A DNA stretch of 64,000 nucleotides, taken from positions 1-64,000 of the forward strand of contig DAORKG010000013.1 in the NCBI GenBank assembly GCA_035439445.1. The letters run 5' to 3'. The notes beneath the pieces are model-generated. The model was not told the origin of the DNA, made no database searches, and saw nothing but the letters and a program-made list of their open reading frames with translations. Of the stretch, positions 53,676 through 60,925 are shown piece by piece. A program made the position numbers and the translations under genes. This DNA is from UBA4416 sp035439445. Its GTDB lineage: Bacteria > Bacteroidota > Bacteroidia > B-17B0 > Aurantibacillaceae. Numbering within the stretch: the first letter of the stretch is position 1; every line of letters begins with the position of its first letter.

Positions 53676-55242
53676 CAAAGCGGGGATTTCAAATATAAAA
53701 TTTGAATCCCCGCTTTTTATTTCCGCTATGTCCTTAGATAATTGGGTAAAGTAGCGGATTACAAAATTCACTTCTTTGGTTCGACATCGGTTCATTTTCT
53801 TATCATAGTAAATACCTTGCGGGAATATGACTTTTTGAAGAATCACCTTGTCCTTAAAGGTTAGAATATCCCACATTTTATGCAGGTTTGCGGCCATTTC
53901 AAAAGCAACATCGATGCATTTATCTAAGTTCGACACTCGTTTTCCGGCAGAGTTATAAGCATCCTCCAATTTCTTTAAATCTTCCTTATAAAGTGCCATG
54001 TACTTCTGATAAAGGTCAATAGTAACCTCTTCCTCTATAAATCGAACTTCCAAGCGTTCAATCTTACGCTTTAGCTCAAGTATTTGTTCCCTGATTTTTG
54101 CCTTGTTTTCTTCGCTTTCCCGGTTTATTTTGTTGTAGGTGGCTATCAGCTGCTTCTTTAGAAAACCCTTCGTGTTGGGTAAAATCTCCCATTTTAATAA
54201 GGAAAGGGTATGTTTGAACAATTCGTGTACTTCATTCCCGCTTTTATTATTGCAACAGCCCTTGGTATTACACTTATAATAGGGTAATTTCTTGGATTTT
54301 ACGACATAACCTCACATTGGTTGGTCGCAGGAGGAGCAACGCATAAACCCCTTCAACGGAATGGGCTCATTTTCAAAATGAAGGCTGTAACCATGTGCAT
54401 TTTTATCGACTTCTCTGTTGGCTTTTAGGAAAAGTTCATAATCAACTAAAGCCTCATGTTCCCCTTTTACTAATTTACCTTCCAAAAGTTTGTGGGATAA
54501 AAAACCACAATAAAAAGGGTTTTTCATGTATTCAGAAATTCTCCTCTCATCTACATACAAGCCGAAGGTCAAGAGCCTGCGGGAAATTTCTGCTGAAGAG
54601 AGTTGATCAAAAGCTTTCCATTCAAAAGCCTTTTTGAAAATCCTCCCTTTTTCACTAACAATAATTCTATTCCTTTTTTCAGAGCGAACTATTTCATAAC
54701 CGAATGGAGCCTTACCAATCCACCTTCCACTTTGTATTGCTTCCTTCATTCCTGCAACACATTTTTCTCTTCTTAACTGATTGTCGTATTCACTAAAAAT
54801 AAACTGAATGTTTTGCTGTAACTTACCACTTGGTGTAGAAGTATCTGTTGGTTGGGTTACAGCTTGTAAATTTACTCCCTGCTTTTTTAGCTGCTCTTTA
54901 ATATAAATGGCGTTTCCTCCTGATCTTGAAAAACGATCAACCGAATAAACTATAATAGTTGAAATTTTTTTCTCTGCTTCGCTTTACAAATGAAAGCATG
55001 TTGTTGAACTCTTTACGTTCATCATTTTTAGCACTTTCATAAGTGCCTCCAAAATATCCTTTTACAATCAGATTATTTTTTATTGCGAATTGGTCACAAG
55101 CCTTACGTTGAGTTTCCAAACTCATATTGTTATCTGCCTGCTCTTTTGTGGATACTCTTGTATAAATAACACAATTACTTGTGCGTTCTATTTCTGTACT
55201 TTTGCCTCTAGCAAATTTCTCTAAAATTTTCACTTCCATCAT
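53634..55242 (-). pseudogene. Disrupted serine recombinase (site-specific recombinase/resolvase)
   Basis: Large serine recombinase split into three frame segments. The N-terminal resolvase part (catalytic Ser in YTRVSTKEQ, near residue 34) is frameshifted in a run of seven T at 54965-54971 (seven A on the coding strand); the continuation reads VDRFSRSGGNAIYIKEQLKK. The middle recombinase domain (SGRWIGKAPFGYEIV) runs to a TGA at 54312-54314, inside the zinc ribbon (MRCSSCDQPM-stop-GYVVKSKKLPYYKC), after which the same frame continues through the coiled coil to 53634. The final residues (GDTGFEPVTPCL) are translated from antisense attR, and the stop is from the tRNA anticodon loop. Two lesions suggest decay, but the homopolymer could be a sequencing error. 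Confidence 0.85.
53677..53718 (+). terminator. Hairpin next to attR, probably the original tRNA-Val terminator
   Basis: AAAGCGGGGATTTCAAA (53677-53693) pairs with TTTGAATCCCCGCTTT (53701-53716) with one bulged base, then T. On the plus strand it has the layout of a terminator that would have followed the tRNA before the tyrosine element inserted. It is also read through by the recombinase frame on the minus strand. Confidence 0.65.
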
Positions 55243-55475
55243 GCTGCCAATTTTATTTCGTTGTTATTATTTAGTTCAATTACGTCTTTTTCTTCTTCAC
55301 ATTCATTTATGATTCTGTGCGTTTGATAAACTAAATAACTGAAGGTTTTGAAAAAATCAACAAACGATTTTAATTGCTCGTCTGTAAACTGATTAAACTC
55401 TTCGCTTCCTTTTAATTCATCAAGGGTTAAATCTTCTGTTCTTGCATATTCACCGGTATTTTCTAGCTTTTTCAT
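55239..55475 (-). CDS. Hypothetical protein of the second element
   Basis: A 78-residue acidic protein with a hydrophobic helical middle (EEFNQFTDEQLKSFVDFFKTFSYLVYQTHRIINECEEEK). It ends at the recombinase start (ATGA overlap at 55239-55242), so the two were translationally coupled. No motif or family recognised; small partners of serine recombinases of this kind are common in the phylum. Confidence 0.6.
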   Translation of the reverse strand: MKKLENTGEYARTEDLTLDELKGSEEFNQFTDEQLKSFVDFFKTFSYLVYQTHRIINECEEEKDVIELNNNNEIKLAA

Positions 55476-55524
55476 CTCTCTTCAAGTCTAAGTTAAACAA
55501 TCTGTTCCACACTTCAAAGTCCCC

Positions 55525-55878
55525 CTAAACCTTGCTTCTGTTGCGCGTTACAGGGCTTGGTGATTTTATTAATTCAGGAAATAATTTTTGGAATAGTTCT
55601 TTTTTTGTTGCATGCCTAATAAGGTTCAGAATGACTATATACCGGATAATTGCTTGTTTGGTCAAGGTAAACTTCACTCCTTCTTTCTCTTGTTCAAGAT
55701 GTTTTGACAATAACTGAAACTGCTCATAAAGCTTGCACAAGTCTTCAAAGAAGGGAAAATCTCCCGGTAATTGTTTGAGTTGTTCTGATAGGAGTACCTG
55801 CTCAATCGCTTTATAAAAAGTCGAGGCTGTTTTATGGTACACTTTCTTTTTATAGCTCAACTGAAATAAATTTTCCAC
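55525..55878 (-). CDS. Hypothetical helical protein
   Basis: A 117-residue, largely helical, basic protein (FQLLSKHLEQEKEGVKFTLTKQAIIRYIVILNLIRHATKKELFQKLFPELIK). No catalytic motif, signal peptide or membrane segment is obvious. It is between the small genes of the second element, 49 bases from the next gene. Coding evidence is the uninterrupted frame and position in the operon. Confidence 0.55.
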   Translation of the reverse strand: MENLFQLSYKKKVYHKTASTFYKAIEQVLLSEQLKQLPGDFPFFEDLCKLYEQFQLLSKHLEQEKEGVKFTLTKQAIIRYIVILNLIRHATKKELFQKLFPELIKSPSPVTRNRSKV

Positions 55879-55944
55879 AAGACAACGGATTCGTGGAAGA
55901 ACAAATGCAAATGCTCCTACATTATTTTGAGATATTCTTCCTCC

Positions 55945-56319
55945 TCAATTGGTGTTCTCTGAAAAATAATTGTGCTTAACATCCGAAAAGATTATTGCTT
56001 GTTGGATTCTATCCAAAAGATCTATCTGCAAATATTTATATCCCTCAATATCATTGTCTTTTTCCTGAACTACTATTTCCCGTGTTTTGTTTTTGATTAA
56101 TTCTTTCTGCTCATGTTGTTCTGTTTTAATAGTTACTAATTGTTGCTTTTCTGATTGAACTGCGTTGTCTGAAATAGCTAAATCAAGTTTCATCTCTTCC
56201 AAATTTGGAGAAGAATTAAAACTCCTGTTAAGGTAGGCGTATTGTTTACAGGTATTACTGCAATACTTTTTTGTATTGCGTTTCCCTTCAATTGGTTTAT
56301 TACAGTGTAAGCAGTTCAT
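55945..56319 (-). CDS. Zinc-finger protein
   Basis: A 124-residue protein with an N-terminal treble-clef-type zinc finger (MNCLHCNKPIEGKRNTKKYCSNTCKQYAY: CxxC and CxxxC), followed by polar helical sequence. Such fingers bind DNA or RNA ends, and they are common in small proteins of integrative elements. It ends in a flexible tail. The gene is eight bases downstream of the one at 56327-56587. Confidence 0.72.
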   Translation of the reverse strand: MNCLHCNKPIEGKRNTKKYCSNTCKQYAYLNRSFNSSPNLEEMKLDLAISDNAVQSEKQQLVTIKTEQHEQKELIKNKTREIVVQEKDNDIEGYKYLQIDLLDRIQQAIIFSDVKHNYFSENTN

Positions 56320-56326
56320 TATTCTT

Positions 56327-56587
56327 TTAATTTAAATCAATATCATCGGGATTTTCTTCTCCAAAACGAAGCTCATTCCATTCGTTTACAACATCAAAAA
56401 TGTTTTGTAATGCTGATCGTTGGACTTTGTTGTTTGTGTTGTAAGAGAGTTCCATCACTACCTCTCCCAAACTTTCATTTGTACCTATAATTTTATTACC
56501 CAAACTTCCTGTGCGGATCATCTTACACACATCAAGAAAAATTTCGATGGCAATTTTTATTTGTTGTTTTTCAATACTTGCTTTCAT
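56327..56587 (-). CDS. Small helical hypothetical protein
   Basis: An 86-residue protein of alpha-helical character (IKIAIEIFLDVCKMIRTGSLGNKIIGTNESLGEVVMELSYNTNNKVQRSALQNIFDVVNEWNELRF) with an acidic tail. I do not recognise a family. It begins three bases after the stop of the upstream membrane/coiled-coil gene and is probably co-expressed. Confidence 0.6.
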   Translation of the reverse strand: MKASIEKQQIKIAIEIFLDVCKMIRTGSLGNKIIGTNESLGEVVMELSYNTNNKVQRSALQNIFDVVNEWNELRFGEENPDDIDLN

Positions 56588-56590
56588 TCT

Positions 56591-56983
56591 CTATGCTTTT
56601 AATTGAAAGTGTTTCCCTTTTGTTTTATAATGATACACTTTGGTGTTCTTATCCTGTTCCATTTCTAGTGATTCATCGTTGTCCGGTAACTGAATGCGCT
56701 GTTGTGAAGCAATTAATTTATTAGTGGTTTGAATTTGCTTTAATAAGAGTTTAAATTGTTCATCCCGCTCCTCCATTTGCCTTTTGTGTTCTTGCTGCAA
56801 GGTTTCTATATCACGTTTTGCCACATAACTGCCAATAAAATATCCGGCAGCCAGTCCAGTTAATCCGGTTGAGACCGGATTTTTTATTAAATCCTGAATG
56901 TATTCCATCCAATCCTTCTTTTCTTCCGTTTTTTCCGCTTCTTTTTTTGTATTTGAAGTGGATTCCTGCTTTGTTTCGCTCAT
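56591..56983 (-). CDS. Membrane-associated coiled-coil protein
   Basis: A 130-residue protein: polar acidic N-terminus, a moderately hydrophobic segment with glycines (NPVSTGLTGLAAGYFIGSYV, about 34-53), then a coiled coil (RDIETLQQEHKRQMEERDEQFKLLLKQIQTTNKLIASQQ). I chose ATG 56983 because AGGAGGG lies just upstream, an unusually good ribosome-binding site in this genome; a longer frame starts 33 bases earlier. Function unknown. Confidence 0.65.
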   Translation of the reverse strand: MSETKQESTSNTKKEAEKTEEKKDWMEYIQDLIKNPVSTGLTGLAAGYFIGSYVAKRDIETLQQEHKRQMEERDEQFKLLLKQIQTTNKLIASQQRIQLPDNDESLEMEQDKNTKVYHYKTKGKHFQLKA

Positions 56984-57016
56984 ATGCCCTCCTTTTGTTA
57001 TTGTTTTTAGCATCAA

Positions 57017-57189
57017 TTACAGTCAATTTTCTACCATGATTTCGGCTTTTACCGTCAATTAGCGTCAATCATTCAAAAGCTTTTAGTGTCATTGACGGTA
57101 CAAAGAAATACCCCTTATTCGGTTTTATTCTCCTACTGGGAGTGAGGGTGGGAGTTGATTTTTGGTAACAGCTTGATTATAAGAAATAA
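57017..57189. promoter_or_regulatory. Regulatory region with GTCAAT repeats
   Basis: It holds the perfect inverted repeat TACCGTCAAT (57050-57059)/ATTGACGGTA (57091-57100) plus additional direct GTCAAT copies (near 57022 and 57064). It lies between the operon starting at 56983 and the RteC-like gene and is a candidate binding region for that regulator; binding is inferred. Confidence 0.45.
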
Positions 57190-57215
57190 AAAAGGCAGGA
57201 ATTACCTGCCTAAAA
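57190..57215 (-). terminator. Terminator of the RteC-like gene
   Basis: GGCAGG (57194-57199) and CCTGCC (57205-57210) form a stem with A/T flanks; on the minus strand it ends in a T run 20 bases after the stop. Confidence 0.75.
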
Positions 57216-57234
57216 ATCACACAAACATGAATTT

Positions 57235-57996
57235 TTACTTTTTCTTTTTGTCGTCCTGAAGTGTTGAGGAGTATTTTAGATATGCCTTTTTAATCTTGTC
57301 AAAAACTGGTGGCTCATAATCCCGTTTTGATTTATGAATACTGGCAGAATGGTTACTTTGCCAATTTTTCCCTAATTCTAAGCCGAATGAATTAGCTAGT
57401 TCTTCGGTTATTTTTGTGATCTCACCTTTTCCGTTATTGATGAATCCTGCCTGATGCAATCCATAAATCAATTGAACAAACTCATTCTTATTATCTTTTG
57501 TTCCTGTCCATTTTATTCCGGCAAGTTCCTTCTTTGTCGTTTTTTGTTCTTTATGGTCAAATAAATGATCCAGTTTACTCTGAATTTCCCGATAAGCTGT
57601 ATGTCTTACCAAAAGTTTTAAAAGTTTGCGCTGATCTAAGGCTAATTTTTTCAATGCTTTTTCCTCTTCACTCAAATAAAGCGTGATTTCTTTGCCATTT
57701 TCAATTCTCTTAAATGGTCGTTCATCTTCTACTTCGCCATATGTTGTTCTGATATGATTCAAAATATCTGTTACCTCTTCGCCTCGTTTGTACCAAGTGG
57801 TAAACAAGTCAATCATTTGAGAATTCTCCGGTATTAATAACGACCAGCCCAAAACAAATTCTGTATCAGAGAATAATTCTTGTTTTACAAAATCCTTGTC
57901 CTTTGCTTTTTTGTAGCGGGACGCATAATTCTTTTCTATTGCACCAACATAACGGGTCAAAAGATCTTCAAAAAGTTTATTTAAATTTTGCGGCAT
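57235..57996 (-). CDS. rteC: RteC-like regulatory protein
   Basis: A 253-residue protein like RteC of the Bacteroides CTnDOT family: a long helical N-terminal half (about 1-150) and a C-terminal winged-helix-like part, IKWTGTKDNKNEFVQLIYGLHQAGFINNGKGEITKITEELANSFGLELGKNWQSNHSASIHKSKRDYEPPVFDKIKKAYLK (about 165-245), which corresponds to the RteC DNA-binding module. RteC activates excision and transfer gene transcription. Here it is upstream of an operon of unknown genes with repeated GTCAAT motifs. Lysine-rich C-terminus. The symbol is by family similarity. Confidence 0.72.
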   Translation of the reverse strand: MPQNLNKLFEDLLTRYVGAIEKNYASRYKKAKDKDFVKQELFSDTEFVLGWSLLIPENSQMIDLFTTWYKRGEEVTDILNHIRTTYGEVEDERPFKRIENGKEITLYLSEEEKALKKLALDQRKLLKLLVRHTAYREIQSKLDHLFDHKEQKTTKKELAGIKWTGTKDNKNEFVQLIYGLHQAGFINNGKGEITKITEELANSFGLELGKNWQSNHSASIHKSKRDYEPPVFDKIKKAYLKYSSTLQDDKKKK

Positions 57997-58313
57997 AGTT
58001 GCGCGAAGTTATGGAATAATTGAGACGGATTTGAAAACCACTCCAATTTTATTGTGGAAATTTAGTGATGTATTAGGGAGGATTTAATTACAGAAAATAA
58101 AAGTTAAGGAGCGTTTAGCGATAATTAGAAGAAATTTGTCAATTAGCTTTTGAAGCTAATTAATAACGAATATTCTCTGATTTCGAGGAAATTAAGCATT
58201 CTTTTGTTATCTTGTAATATAAAAATGTAACTAATTTTTAATATGAGGACTCAAACTGTAAAATATTCGCACATCCTAAGGAAAGTGTATCTTTGAATTA
58301 AAAAACTAGTACA
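57997..58313. other. 317-base gene-free boundary region before the first Crp gene
   Basis: It contains the hairpin AATTAGCTT (58141-58149)/AAGCTAATT (58153-58161) and a possible promoter TATCTTTG (58288-58295) just before the Crp gene. No tRNA fragment or clear att repeat is seen, so the outer end of the second element is not identified. Confidence 0.5.
58288..58295 (+). promoter_or_regulatory. Promoter element of the first Crp/Fnr gene
   Basis: TATCTTTG matches TAnnTTTG and is 18 bases upstream of the ATG at 58314. An upstream TTTG is not obvious. Confidence 0.4.
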
Positions 58314-58979
58314 ATGTTTTCAAGTAAAATTTTTAAAAAATACTGTTCAGAAGAGTGGTTAATAATCTTTGAAACAAATAAACAGGAAATTAAAATTAAA
58401 GCTAATCAGGTTGTTTTTAATGATGGAGATTCTGTAAAAGGAATTTATTTGATAGAAAAAGGTAAAGTGAAAGTATTATCGAAAATGGGAGAAAAAGATT
58501 ACCACATCATTCGACTGGCAGGACACGATAGTATACTAGGACATAGAGGAATTCATTTTAAAAAATACCATATCAAAGCTGAAACTTTAGAAGATTCTGT
58601 TTTCACATTTATTCCTATTGAAATTTTTATAAAAATTATAAAAGCAAATCCAGAAATGGCAATTTACCTGATAAATTTTTTATCAGAAGAATTAAGAGAG
58701 GCAGAAGACAGAATGAAAAATTTAAGTATCCTTGATCCTAAAAAGAGAATTGCAATTATATTAATAAAACTGATTGACGTATTTGGATACTCTAACTCTA
58801 AAAGCAATCTTTTATCATTTACTTTAAAACGCAGTGATATTGCTAATATGGCAAACACCACGTATGAAACCGTTATCAGATCATTAACTTTTCTTGAAGA
58901 AAAAAATCTCATTGAAGGCATTGGAAAACAAATTGCCATCAAAAACGAAAAAAGATTGAGGGAATTTGCCAAAATTTAA
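58314..58979 (+). CDS. Crp/Fnr-family transcriptional regulator
   Basis: A 221-residue regulator: cyclic-nucleotide-binding-like domain (about 25-130; QVVFNDGDSVKGIYLIEKGKVKV, then GHDSILGHRG), a long dimerisation helix, and a winged HTH (LKRSDIANMANTTYETVIRSLTFLEEKNLI). No cluster of N-terminal cysteines for an iron-sulfur centre is visible (only one Cys), so it is unlikely to be a true FNR. It may sense another ligand or be constitutive. It precedes a second Crp-type gene by 110 bases. Confidence 0.93.
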   Translation: MFSSKIFKKYCSEEWLIIFETNKQEIKIKANQVVFNDGDSVKGIYLIEKGKVKVLSKMGEKDYHIIRLAGHDSILGHRGIHFKKYHIKAETLEDSVFTFIPIEIFIKIIKANPEMAIYLINFLSEELREAEDRMKNLSILDPKKRIAIILIKLIDVFGYSNSKSNLLSFTLKRSDIANMANTTYETVIRSLTFLEEKNLIEGIGKQIAIKNEKRLREFAKI

Positions 58980-59013
58980 CGATTAATGCTATATTTATGA
59001 ATCATAATTATTT

Positions 59014-59027
59014 ATGATTCTAATCAT
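59014..59027 (+). promoter_or_regulatory. Crp/Fnr-like operator palindrome
   Basis: ATGATTCTAATCAT is a palindrome with a TGAT-N4-ATCA core in the short gap between the two Crp/Fnr genes, as expected for auto- or cross-regulation. A second symmetric element, TATGA-A-TCATA, lies just before it (about 58996-59006). Confidence 0.5.
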
Positions 59028-59089
59028 ATTTTAGAATATGAGTAAAGAATAACTTAGCATGAGAATGTAATTTCTCGTTATTTTGGGGT

Positions 59090-59683
59090 ATGTTTATTGA
59101 AAATGATATTTTAATAACTTGGGGTGCTATTGCAAAAAAATATAAAAAAGGAGAATTTATATTTTATGAGGGAGAGTGCTCTCATTTTTTTTATCAGCTA
59201 ATAGCCGGTAAAGTTAAAATGTATAATACAAATTATGACGGAAGAGAATTTACTCAAGCTGAATTTGTAGCAGGTGAAAGTTTTGGAGAGCCCCCTATTT
59301 TTGTTGATGAACCCTACCCATCAACAGCCATTGCTATAGAAGATTCGGTTATTTTAAAAATAAAAAAAGAAAAATTTGTAGAACTTCTTGATGAATACCC
59401 TACGCTACAAAAAAAAATAATAACACTTTTTGCAAGCAGAATTTTCAGTAAAGCAATTACCGCCAGAGAAATCATTAATAATACTCCCGAAACACGCATT
59501 CTTTCTTTTTTAAACTCTTATAAAAAGAAAAATGGCTGTGAAAAACAAGAAATCGAAATTCCATATACCCGCCAGGAAATTGCAAATTTTACTGGTTTGA
59601 GGGTAGAAACTGTCATTCGTACATTAAATAAAATGAAACAGAATAACAGAGTTAAAATAATTAATAGAAAACTTATATTTTAA
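59090..59683 (+). CDS. Second Crp/Fnr-family transcriptional regulator
   Basis: A 197-residue regulator of the same family but clearly different sequence: cNMP-like domain (KKGEFIFYEGECSHFFYQLIAGKVKMYNTNYDGREFTQAEFVAGESFGEPPIFVDEPYPSTAIA) and a winged HTH (YTRQEIANFTGLRVETVIRTLNKMKQNNRVK). Bacteroidota carry such Crp-type regulators of respiration and stress genes. It starts 62 bases after a palindromic site and ends three bases before the heme-copper-like membrane gene, suggesting a common transcript. Confidence 0.93.
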   Translation: MFIENDILITWGAIAKKYKKGEFIFYEGECSHFFYQLIAGKVKMYNTNYDGREFTQAEFVAGESFGEPPIFVDEPYPSTAIAIEDSVILKIKKEKFVELLDEYPTLQKKIITLFASRIFSKAITAREIINNTPETRILSFLNSYKKKNGCEKQEIEIPYTRQEIANFTGLRVETVIRTLNKMKQNNRVKIINRKLIF

Positions 59684-59685
59684 TT

Positions 59686-60912
59686 ATGAAATTGAACGCT
59701 AATTACTGGATAAAATTTTCTATAGTTAACTTAGTAATTATTGCCTTATTAGGCACGTTAATGAGATATAAAATAGGATTTGATTTTCCTTACCTAACTC
59801 AAAAAAACATCTTACATGCCCATTCACATTTTGCATTTTCAGGTTGGATAACCCACTCCATTTATGTCTTAATAATCTATTTTATTATAAATAAATTAAA
59901 TAGCAATTACCTTAAGCAGTATAAAATCATTTTGATAACAAATTTAGGTTGCTCATACGGCATGCTAATTTCTTTTTTCTTCACCGGTTATAGCTTTATT
60001 TCAATTTCATTATCAACACTTACTATTATAAATAGTTGTTTTTTAACGTACTATTTATTTAAAGATTTAAAAAAAATGGAAGCGTATAATCCAAGTATTG
60101 CTTGGTTTAAAGCTGCTATGTGGTTTAATTTAATATCATCTGTTGGAACATTTTATTTGGCATATATGATGGCAAGCAGAAACTTTAATGAACATTGGTA
60201 TTTAGCATCCGTATATTTTTATCTGCACTTTCAATACAATGGCTTTTTTACATTTTCATGTTTTGGATTAATAATTCATACGCTACCTAAGTTTTTGCCC
60301 AATTACACTTATAATAAAAAAATATTTACACTATTCTTCAGCTCATGTATCTTTGCCTATTTTCTTTCGGTCTTATGGGCAAAAATACCAAATTGGCTGT
60401 ATGTAATTGTATTATTAGCAGCTATAATACAAATTATTGCATGGTACTTATTTATAAAAGATATTGTAATGGCATTAAAAGTAAATAATTACCTACCAAG
60501 ATTTTCTAAATTTATATTTTCGTTTGTGGCGGTAGCATTTACTATAAAATTACTGCTTCAGTTAGGCTCAACTCATCCTCAACTAAGTAAATTGGCATTT
60601 GGCTTTAGACCAGTAGTTATTGCCTACTTACACTTAGTATTGCTTGCCGTTATTTCTATTTTCTTGATTGGATATTTTTATACAAACGAACTTATTTATG
60701 TTACCAAAAACACAACTAAAGCTATATATATATTTATGGTGGGTGTGTTTTTAAACGAATTAGTATTAGCCATACAGGGGATTGCCTCTTTTAGCTACTT
60801 TCCTATCAAATACATAAATGAAATTTTATTTGTCGTCTCTCTTATTCTGTTTTTAGGAAGTATTATGATTGTTTATTCTCAAATAAAACCTAGGAATAAA
60901 TTATTGCAATAA
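59686..60912 (+). CDS. Polytopic membrane protein resembling heme-copper oxidase subunit I
   Basis: A 408-residue protein with about eleven hydrophobic segments and conserved-looking histidines (LHAHSHFAFSGWITHSIY near 41-60, NEHWYLASVYFYLHFQYNGFFTF near 170-190, STHPQL near 290 and VIAYLHLVLL near 310). The arrangement is reminiscent of the catalytic subunit of heme-copper oxidases or NO reductase-like proteins, but I cannot confirm ligands by eye. It follows a Crp/Fnr gene by three bases and precedes a convergent copper-receptor-like gene, which fits a role in respiratory metabolism. Function remains inferred. Confidence 0.6.
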   Translation: MKLNANYWIKFSIVNLVIIALLGTLMRYKIGFDFPYLTQKNILHAHSHFAFSGWITHSIYVLIIYFIINKLNSNYLKQYKIILITNLGCSYGMLISFFFTGYSFISISLSTLTIINSCFLTYYLFKDLKKMEAYNPSIAWFKAAMWFNLISSVGTFYLAYMMASRNFNEHWYLASVYFYLHFQYNGFFTFSCFGLIIHTLPKFLPNYTYNKKIFTLFFSSCIFAYFLSVLWAKIPNWLYVIVLLAAIIQIIAWYLFIKDIVMALKVNNYLPRFSKFIFSFVAVAFTIKLLLQLGSTHPQLSKLAFGFRPVVIAYLHLVLLAVISIFLIGYFYTNELIYVTKNTTKAIYIFMVGVFLNELVLAIQGIASFSYFPIKYINEILFVVSLILFLGSIMIVYSQIKPRNKLLQ

Positions 60913-60925
60913 TTCAGTATTAAAT

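Larger units (their letters stand above)
53634..57996 (-). mobile_element. Remnant of a second integrative element (serine recombinase, RteC-like)
   Basis: Contiguous minus-strand genes of mobile type adjoin attR: the disrupted serine recombinase, five small proteins of unknown function and an RteC-like regulator. The right boundary is not defined (no further tRNA copy was found up to 58.3 kb). The recombinase overlaps the tRNA fragment, which implies that this element was inserted in the same tRNA before the tyrosine element landed. Confidence 0.6.

Noticed and set aside
56811..57068. 85-codon minus-strand frame overlapping the coiled-coil gene
   Set aside because: Out-of-frame shadow of the gene at 56591-56983; contains no start signal comparable with the AGGAGGG site of the real gene.
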